A stretch of 10,842 nucleotides of DNA from Alistipes sp. GTDB taxonomy: Bacteria > Bacteroidota > Bacteroidia > Bacteroidales > Rikenellaceae. How positions within the stretch are numbered: position 1 is the stretch's first letter; every line of letters starts with the position of its first letter. The position numbers were made by a program, and so were the translations under genes. The DNA is taken from assembly GCA_029051915.1 (NCBI GenBank), contig JAIDKM010000138.1, positions 1 through 10,842 of the forward strand, in the 5' to 3' direction. Of the stretch, positions 1 to 5,258 are shown piece after piece. The notes beneath the pieces were generated by a model. It was not told the DNA's origin, searched no databases, and was given only the letters and a program-made list of their open reading frames with translations.

Positions 1-55
1 GTATCTTTAATGCAGTGGGAAATAATTGCTTGACTGCAAGCGATATGAGAAAATC

Positions 56-119
56 ATCGTGAAAAAAGGCAATGGATAAGTAAATCGTAAAGTGTGTAAG
101 ATCACTTCATTTTCACGAT
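56..119. repeat. 10-bp perfect inverted repeat with 44-nt spacer
   Basis: ATCGTGAAAA at 56-65 is the exact reverse complement of TTTTCACGAT at 110-119. It lies downstream of the leftward promoter at 145-175, so it could fold in that transcript's leader or be a protein-binding site. Both arms are AT-rich, so chance is a real possibility. Apart from this and the promoter, bases 1-187 hold no gene I can recognise on either strand. Confidence 0.25.
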
Positions 120-144
120 TTCAAACAACTCGTTAATCTTATTG

Positions 145-175
145 CAAAAGTAATTCTTTTTGCGTTATTCGCAAT
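145..175 (-). promoter_or_regulatory. Leftward Bacteroidota-type promoter
   Basis: Read on the minus strand, ATTG (175-172) is followed by a 19-nt spacer (171-153) and TACTTTTG (152-145). This fits the Bacteroidota primary sigma-factor consensus, TTTG at -33 and TAnnTTTG at -7. Transcription would start near 138 and run leftward off the window. I see no convincing start codon in the 137 nt that remain, so the gene it serves lies outside. The -33 box overlaps a small hairpin (TTGCG at 160-164 with CGCAA at 170-174), which may act in termination of the upstream antirepressor remnant. Confidence 0.5.
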
Positions 176-187
176 ATCTATAACGAT

Positions 188-849
188 TTATTTTTCATCT
201 TTTGACATTTCGATTTGTTCGGCGTTCTTTGCAGCCAAGACCTGTTTGGCATTGAGACGCGAAACCACCTTTTTGCCTGTTCTGGCTTCGAGTTCCAGTC
301 GGGCATTGCGGGCGATCGTGCCACCTTGCCGTGCGACCGCTTTGTGTGCCGCCAGCGTTCGGGGCTCGGTTACCTCGGTTATGTCTTTGGTAGATGCCTC
401 CGCGAGCATATTGAGAATCAGCTCGGTGTTGGTCATGTTGTCCGCAAGTTCTCTTTATGCAGTCCCTTGTACGCCTTGTACTCGCGTGTGGTAAAACCCG
501 ACCACGTATTGGTAATTATGTCGGTCAGCGTAGCGAACTGCTGCCCCTCCTGCACTCCGCGCTTTTTCCATGCGTCGGTCAAGTCCTTGCGCACCTCAAT
601 CGCTTTTAATCGCTGATTGATCCAGTTGTCCGAATACCCCAATTGCTTATAATCGGCCATCGCCTGCTGAATCGACAATTCGGGGTCCTGCATCTGGTCG
701 AGACGGTCGGCAGCGACTTGAGCCATCCACTGCTTGAATGGCTCCGCTTTCGGCGACGGGATCGACTGAATGATACGGAACATTCCCTGCGCCGTTGCGC
801 AATTCACTTTCTGGCGACCTCCGTTTGTTTTAGATGATGCCGCGATTCT
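188..849 (-). pseudogene. Prophage antirepressor (Bro-N/DinD-like family), truncated and frameshifted
   Basis: This is the C-terminal two-thirds of a phage-type antirepressor, a family with an N-terminal Bro-N DNA-binding domain that is common in Bacteroidota prophages and mobile elements. The segment RIIQSIPSPKAEPFKQW, encoded just after 807, is a hallmark I recognise from intact members, followed by the usual YSDNWINQRLKAIEVRKDL and TDAWKKRGVQEGQ stretches. Two defects are visible. The Bro-N domain is absent: the frame closes upstream at a TAG at 850-852, and the only plausible start left is GTG at 805-807. Near 436 the reading frame breaks: one frame ends KENLRTT at 433 and the next begins MTNTELILNML at 436, where intact relatives read ENLRDNMTNTEL without a break. 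Adding one C to the CC at 440-441 (plus strand) would restore the frame. It ends in TAA at 188-190. It is unrelated to the B12 operon and points to past phage or mobile-element insertion. A sequencing error at the frameshift is possible, but the missing N-terminus is not explained that way. Confidence 0.75.
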
Positions 850-975
850 CTACTACAAGCCATATCGGCGTTTCCACATATGAAAAACAAGTGCTTACAA
901 AATAAATATAGATTATACCCATTAAAAAATTGAACAAAAAATCAGAAAAAGAGTAGAACGAAAGAATAAAAATGC

Positions 976-983
976 TACCTTTG
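976..983 (+). promoter_or_regulatory. -7 box of the B12 operon promoter
   Basis: TACCTTTG fits the Bacteroidota TAnnTTTG -7 consensus. It predicts transcription starting near 989-990, which is where the riboswitch's first pairing strand begins, and that agreement is the main support. No clear TTG -33 box stands 19-21 nt upstream (about 952-956 reads GTAGA). The rest of 850-975 is AT-rich, without an ORF or strong structure. Confidence 0.6.
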
Positions 984-987
984 TACC

Positions 988-1191
988 AGTCAAGTTTCCG
1001 TAGGCGTACCGCCTGCATGGAATTAAAAGGGAATTCGGTGAAAATCCGAGCTGTACCTGCAGCTGTAAGTCCCCGCAAATGTTTGTCGCACTCTTTGCCA
1101 CTGGTGTAAACTGGGAAGGCGCGACAAATGGGACGAGTCAGAAGACCTGCTTGATGAGCAATGTGATTCAGCGACCACGGGTAATTGGCGC
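988..1191 (+). promoter_or_regulatory. Cobalamin (B12) riboswitch
   Basis: The RNA senses cobalamin and normally lowers expression of B12-uptake genes when the vitamin is plentiful. Core motifs are readable in order: TTTCCG (995-1000), AAAAGGGAA (1025-1033), CGGTGAAAATCCG (1036-1048, a closed hairpin), AGCTGTAAGT (1061-1070, the B12-box region), GCCACTGG (1097-1104), GGGAAGGC (1113-1120), GACGAGTCAGAAGACCTGC (1132-1150). TCAAG (990-994) pairs with CTTGA (1150-1154) to close the aptamer. P5 is AGCTG (1049-1053) with CAGCT (1060-1064). A P13 hairpin follows: GCGaCCA (1171-1177, bulged A) with TGGCGC (1186-1191). Its loop contains GGGTA (1179-1183), complementary to TACCT (1054-1058) in L5, which gives the kissing-loop contact known for this class. 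The aptamer is complete. How it acts on the gene at 1336 is less clear, because a 144-nt leader intervenes. Confidence 0.95.
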
Positions 1192-1335
1192 TCGATCAAA
1201 ATGAAACAAGGTTCATCATACAGATACCTCACATTTCTTTTTGATAACTTGTCCGCACCCGTTCGTTGCGAATCCATCGCAAGGAACGATTTGACGTGTG
1301 CGTACCTTTTGTTTAACTTTTTAATAAACAAGGTT
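1192..1335 (+). other. Long untranslated leader between riboswitch and first gene
   Basis: This 144-nt leader links P13 to the probable start codon at 1336. CTCGATC at 1191-1197 (with G1190) can pair with GATGAGC at 1153-1159 with one bulge, which would compete with P13, so an alternative fold is possible. An ATG at 1201 is in frame with the first gene without a stop between, but using it would put 45 extra residues before a normal signal peptide. The stretch also holds the hairpin at 1261-1287. I find no U-tracted terminator here. Confidence 0.5.
1261..1287 (+). promoter_or_regulatory. Leader hairpin downstream of the riboswitch
   Basis: GTTCGTTGCGA (1261-1271) pairs with TCGCAAGGAAC (1277-1287) around a 5-nt loop: 10 of 11 positions pair, with a single G-G mismatch. 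It is not followed by a T-run, so it does not look like an intrinsic terminator. It may be part of the expression platform or may protect the mRNA 5' region. No function can be read from sequence alone. Confidence 0.45.
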
Positions 1336-2268
1336 ATGAAAAAGAATTGCAGATTGATGGCGATGGCCGTTGCAGCAATGGCCGCCGTGACGTTCTCCGC
1401 TTGCAATGCGGATGACGATTTTTTCGCAGAACCTCTGCATGACGAAGCGGCTCCCGACACCCGAGCCAATGTGGAAAGTGAATGGGTTACAGTGACTTTC
1501 GATGATGTATCCTCCAATCAGCTTGCCGGTCCGACTTCCTACGGTGCCAATCTATACGATGGCTACACTGGATCGAATCCGACCCGTTTCACCACCTACA
1601 CCGACCGAGCAGCTCGGCTTTTCAACATCGTATACGGATTGAATGAAGACGGTTACGGAGGTACGTATAATTATTGGAACGGAGGTATTGCCGTTTCGAA
1701 CTGGAATATCCGCTCCAACGTCGACGGTCATTCGGGCGATTGGTGGTATTCCTACCAAAACCAATGCAGCGTTTACAATACGGCGTCCGTAGATAATGCC
1801 AATGAAAATGCCGGACACAGCGGATCGAACTTTGGCGTGGTTTACGGATATACCGACACTTACTCGGGATTCATCGCTTGTGCGCAGATGTCGCTGGCAA
1901 ACAATGCGGAACGCAAGTTCGACCGAATGTATGTCTGCAACTCTTCTTACGCATACGGCGTAATCGTCAATGGCAACAGCTTCACGCAGGGCAGCTTACC
2001 GAGCAAGAACGGTTGGTTCAAGCTGGTGGTTCGCGGTTATAAGACCGGAGCTACGGCTCCTGTGGCGACGGACGAAATCTATCTTGCGGACTATCGGAAC
2101 GAAAGCAATGTTTGTCTTACCGAGTGGACGTTATTCGATCTGACGAACATCAAAAAACAGGCCGTAAATCGTATCGAGTTCGATTTCGTGGGTTCGGATT
2201 CAGGAGCCTACGGGTTGAACACGCCGGCTTATGTCTGCATTGACGACGTTCGTATTTCTAGAAACTAA
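1336..2268 (+). CDS. btuH: DUF4465 surface lipoprotein, BtuH-like B12-binding protein
   Basis: This is a 310-residue lipoprotein. Residues 1-23 form a signal peptide ending in the lipobox FSAC (acylated Cys23). The following NADDD is acidic, like the Bacteroidota surface-export signal, so it should face outside. The body fits DUF4465 (from memory of the family): TFDDV near the N-terminus, then SNWNI, CNSSYAYGVIVNG, GWFKLVVRGY, EIYLADYRNES, EWTLFDL and, near the C-terminus, SDSGAYGLNTPAYVCIDDV. As I recall, the corrinoid-binding protein BtuH of gut Bacteroidetes belongs to this family; first place behind a cobalamin riboswitch agrees. I chose ATG 1336 because it directly precedes the signal peptide. 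The in-frame ATG at 1201 would bury that peptide inside the protein. AAGG at 1330-1333 is too close to be a good Shine-Dalgarno, as is usual in this phylum. The symbol rests on family and context; B12 binding by this copy is inferred. Confidence 0.82.
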   Translation: MKKNCRLMAMAVAAMAAVTFSACNADDDFFAEPLHDEAAPDTRANVESEWVTVTFDDVSSNQLAGPTSYGANLYDGYTGSNPTRFTTYTDRAARLFNIVYGLNEDGYGGTYNYWNGGIAVSNWNIRSNVDGHSGDWWYSYQNQCSVYNTASVDNANENAGHSGSNFGVVYGYTDTYSGFIACAQMSLANNAERKFDRMYVCNSSYAYGVIVNGNSFTQGSLPSKNGWFKLVVRGYKTGATAPVATDEIYLADYRNESNVCLTEWTLFDLTNIKKQAVNRIEFDFVGSDSGAYGLNTPAYVCIDDVRISRN

Positions 2269-2281
2269 TTAAATAACCGGG

Positions 2282-2314
2282 GTGGAAATGGAGATGGCTC
2301 GTCTCCATTTCCAC
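2282..2314 (+). terminator. Strong intercistronic hairpin between btuH and btuG
   Basis: GTGGAAATGGAGA (2282-2294) and TCTCCATTTCCAC (2302-2314) form a perfect 13-bp stem with a 7-nt loop. It is followed by TTGTTTG, a weak T-rich tail, and the next start codon begins 11 nt after the stem. It could be a leaky terminator that leaves btuH in excess of downstream genes, a 3'-end stabiliser after processing, or a gate on btuG translation. The pairing is certain; the role is inferred. Confidence 0.7.
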
Positions 2315-2325
2315 TTGTTTGATCC

Positions 2326-3408
2326 ATGACAAAGCGTATATTTTATTTTTTATTCGCACTCCTATTGACCTCATGTATGGGGTATGGTCCCATCGACGAG
2401 GAAACGTTTTATATAGACGGCAATTTCGGTGACGGAAGCGAGGTTACAGGCAAGGGGTTGTTCATTACCAACGAGGGGAACTTCATGTACGGCAATGCGT
2501 CGTTATCCTACTACGATCCCGAAACGAAACGGGTGGAGAACGAGGTATTCGCCCGTGCCAATGCCCAGAAATTAGGCGACGTGGCGCAGTCGATGACCAT
2601 GCACGGCGGTCTGGGCTGGATTGTAGTGAACAACTCGGGCGTCATCTTCGCCATCGACCCCAATACGTTCAAGGAGGTGGGACGTATTACGGGTTTTACC
2701 TCGCCGAGATACATTCATTTCCTATCGGACGAAAAAGCCTATGTGACGCAGATATGGGATCCGCGCATCTATATCGTCAATCCCAAGACCTACCAGATTA
2801 CAGGGTACGTCGAGACAGACATGGACTACGAATCGGGTTCTACGGAGCAGATGGTGCAATACGGCAAATACGTCTTTACAAATTGCTGGTCGTACCAGAA
2901 CCGTATTCTGAAAATCGACACTGAAACTGATGAGGTTGTCGATGAACTGGTCGTGGGTATCCAACCCACCTCGCTGGTAATGGATTGCAACAATAAGATG
3001 TGGACGATTACCGACGGCGGTTACGAAGGATCGCCCTACGGGCACGAGGCGCCGTCGCTCTATCGCATCGACGCCGAGACGTTCAAAATCGAAAAGCAGT
3101 TCAAGTTCAAGTTCGGCGACTGGCCCTCGGAGGTGCAGCTGAACGGAACGAAAGACAAGGTCTACTGGCTCAACAATTCGGTTTGGTGCATGGGTGTGAC
3201 AGCCGATCGTGTGCCGGTAAAACCGTTTCTCGAATATCATAACACACTTTACTACGGATTGACTATCAATCCCGTAAACGGCGACGTCTATATCGCCGAT
3301 GCCATCGACTACGTGCAGAACGGCGTGGTGCTGCGCTATTCGGCCGAGGGCGAGTTGCTCGACACTTTTACCGTCGGCATCATTCCGGGAGCTTTTTGCT
3401 GGAGATAA
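2326..3408 (+). CDS. btuG: BtuG-like beta-propeller surface lipoprotein
   Basis: BtuG proteins are outer-membrane lipoproteins that bind B12 extremely tightly, cap the BtuB receptor and deliver the vitamin to it. This 360-residue protein has a signal peptide ending in the lipobox LTSC (acylated Cys17). The rest is made of propeller-like repeats resembling YncE/DUF5074 proteins. Visible blade cores are around residues 46-60 (GLFITNEGNF), 95-118 (GWIVVNNSGVIFAIDP), 126-165 (SPRYIHFL, KAYVTQ, RIYIVNPKT), 211-230 (IQPTSLVMD, KMWTITDGG) and 305-345 (YGLTINPVNGDVYIADA). The length suits a seven-bladed propeller. The residues after Cys17 (MGYG) are not acidic, unlike the neighbouring lipoproteins, so surface export rests on family knowledge. 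It starts 57 nt after btuH, behind a strong hairpin, without a Shine-Dalgarno. The gene order fits known Bacteroides B12 loci; other YncE-like functions are less likely here. Confidence 0.85.
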   Translation: MTKRIFYFLFALLLTSCMGYGPIDEETFYIDGNFGDGSEVTGKGLFITNEGNFMYGNASLSYYDPETKRVENEVFARANAQKLGDVAQSMTMHGGLGWIVVNNSGVIFAIDPNTFKEVGRITGFTSPRYIHFLSDEKAYVTQIWDPRIYIVNPKTYQITGYVETDMDYESGSTEQMVQYGKYVFTNCWSYQNRILKIDTETDEVVDELVVGIQPTSLVMDCNNKMWTITDGGYEGSPYGHEAPSLYRIDAETFKIEKQFKFKFGDWPSEVQLNGTKDKVYWLNNSVWCMGVTADRVPVKPFLEYHNTLYYGLTINPVNGDVYIADAIDYVQNGVVLRYSAEGELLDTFTVGIIPGAFCWR

Positions 3409-3421
3409 AAATCATCGGATT

Positions 3422-5239
3422 ATGAAAAAACTTTACACTCTCTTTTTGATTACGGTCTTTCTTGCGGGATGCAACAAGGACGGGCAGGTCGAAATCGACC
3501 AGCCGATGACGCCGCAAATCACGCTCGACAGCGAGGATGGAATCTATACGGTAAAAGTCGGCCGCGAACTGACCATCGCCCCAACGGTGCAGTATGCAGA
3601 AAACGCCCTTTTCTCGTGGACGTTGGACGGGAAACTGCTCTCCACGGAACCGACATTGACCCATACATGGAGCGAAGCGGCCGAAGTGTACGTAATGTTC
3701 ACGGTGCAGAACGAAAACGGCAAGGCCGAAGAGGAGTTGAAAGTGGTGGTGTTGGAGATGGCTCCACCGGTCATTTCGCTGGCTCTGCCGTCAAAAGGGT
3801 TGAAGGTACTGCAAAACACGGACTACATCTTTACACCCGATATTCAGAACTCCGATTTGGAGGAGTTTCGATGCGAATGGCTGCGCGAGGGCGAGGTCGT
3901 GTCCGAAAGCGTAACCTATACGTTCAACGAGGCGGAGCTTGGCACCTATACGGTTGTTTGCCACGCTTCGAATATCGACGGCGAGACGACGAAAGAGATT
4001 ACGCTCGAAGTCGTGGACGAACTCCCTTACGAAGTTTTCTTCCACACACAATCCATCTTCCGGACATCGACGGACCGCTATGTTTATATCGGCACGCCGA
4101 TCTTCCTCGAACCGCAGCTCTCCTATTTCGACAATCCGCAGTTTGTATGGAGCGTGGACGGCGAGACGGTTCCCGATGCCGTAGCGCGCATGTTCCGGTA
4201 CACACCGACTGAAGCGGGAGAGCATATCGTCCGGGTTACGGTAAGCGAAGCGAAGCAGCAGGCCAAACAACTTACCCGCAACATTATCCGTGCCGAAACG
4301 GCGTTCACGGCCGAGGTAAAGGTTACCTGCGTCGATGCTGCGCAAGAGGACCGCTACCGTCCGGCCACGGGAGACAGTTCTCCGCTGTGGAACAAGGTAT
4401 GGGAATATACACCTGCTCCGGGACAGTTCGTCGGCGAGATGAAGACGGGCGGGTTCGACGGCACGGAGACGACGCAGGAGGCAGCTGTAGCTTATGCCGA
4501 GGGGCGTCTGAAAGAGAAGATATGGGTGTCGCTTGGTGCTTTCGGCGGCTACATCGTCGTAGGCTTCGACCATAGTATCCCCAAACGGGCGACGGCAGAG
4601 GGCGAATACGACTTCACGATTCAGGGCAACGCTTTCGACGGATCGTCGGAACCGGGTATCGTTTGGGTTATGCAGGACATCAATAAAAACGGCGAGCCCG
4701 ATGACGAGTGGTACGAACTGCGCGGCAGCGACACGGATAAGGAGGGGACTATTCAGAATTACGCTGTCACTTATTATCGTCCCGCCGGCAAACAGATGGA
4801 CGTGCAGTGGACCGATTCGGAGGGCAAATCGGGGTGCATCGATTACCTGATTACTTACCATCAGCAGGATTATTACTATCCTGCTTGGATCAAATCGGAT
4901 ACCTACACTCTTTACGGAACCCGTCTGGCTCCGAACAATGTGCAGGACCCGACCACTGGATACTGGGATAATCAATCCTATGGCTGGGGGTATGTCGACA
5001 ATTTCAGCGAAACAGACAACCTCGGCGGCGACGTGGTAGACGGCAGCGGCCAGACCAATGGCTTCCGCATCGCCAATGCCATGTATCGTGACGGCACGCC
5101 GGTCGATCTCCAATACGTGGACTTCATCAAGATTCAGACGGGCGTGCAGGTCAAGAGCGGCTGGCTCGGAGAGGTCTCGACGGAGGTATTCTCTTTCTCG
5201 GATTTGTCCGTTGCGCCCGATAACGAAAACAATAAATAA
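3422..5239 (+). CDS. Large lipoprotein with three Ig/PKD-like domains and a distinct C-terminal domain, B12-locus accessory protein
   Basis: This is a 605-residue lipoprotein of unestablished function. The signal peptide MKKLYTLFLITVFLAGC ends in lipobox LAGC (Cys17). Three beta-sandwich, PKD-like modules follow, at about 31-112, 116-200 and 203-290. Each has the F/W-x-W-x-x-(D/R)-G/E core (FSWTLDGK, CEWLREGE, FVWSVDGE) and a late T-V/x-x-V strand. They look like spacers that hold the C-terminal part away from the membrane. The C-terminal domain (about 295-600) is aromatic-rich (WNKVWEYTP, WGYVDN) and holds the acidic loop DINKNGEPDDEW at 419-430, which resembles dockerin or thrombospondin-type calcium loops. 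I recall similar proteins beside BtuB/BtuG in other Bacteroidota, but no assigned activity. It starts 13 nt after btuG, so the two are almost surely co-transcribed. I chose ATG 3422 because it begins the signal peptide; the longer frame from 3299 overlaps btuG. A role in surface corrinoid capture is inferred from position. Confidence 0.8.
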   Translation: MKKLYTLFLITVFLAGCNKDGQVEIDQPMTPQITLDSEDGIYTVKVGRELTIAPTVQYAENALFSWTLDGKLLSTEPTLTHTWSEAAEVYVMFTVQNENGKAEEELKVVVLEMAPPVISLALPSKGLKVLQNTDYIFTPDIQNSDLEEFRCEWLREGEVVSESVTYTFNEAELGTYTVVCHASNIDGETTKEITLEVVDELPYEVFFHTQSIFRTSTDRYVYIGTPIFLEPQLSYFDNPQFVWSVDGETVPDAVARMFRYTPTEAGEHIVRVTVSEAKQQAKQLTRNIIRAETAFTAEVKVTCVDAAQEDRYRPATGDSSPLWNKVWEYTPAPGQFVGEMKTGGFDGTETTQEAAVAYAEGRLKEKIWVSLGAFGGYIVVGFDHSIPKRATAEGEYDFTIQGNAFDGSSEPGIVWVMQDINKNGEPDDEWYELRGSDTDKEGTIQNYAVTYYRPAGKQMDVQWTDSEGKSGCIDYLITYHQQDYYYPAWIKSDTYTLYGTRLAPNNVQDPTTGYWDNQSYGWGYVDNFSETDNLGGDVVDGSGQTNGFRIANAMYRDGTPVDLQYVDFIKIQTGVQVKSGWLGEVSTEVFSFSDLSVAPDNENNK

Positions 5240-5258
5240 CCAGAAACTATATAAAATT

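Noticed and set aside
1290..1310. Possible second promoter just before btuH (TTTG then TACCTTTTG)
   Set aside because: The two elements are only 9 nt apart instead of 19-21, and the -7-like box has an extra T.
1201..1335. Upstream in-frame extension of btuH from ATG 1201
   Set aside because: It would place 45 residues, with no known features, before a normal lipoprotein signal peptide, which must be N-terminal to work. The sequence is better explained as leader RNA.
830..1517. Two minus-strand open frames over the riboswitch and the start of btuH
   Set aside because: They overlap a clear structured RNA and a real gene start, and have no recognisable protein features.
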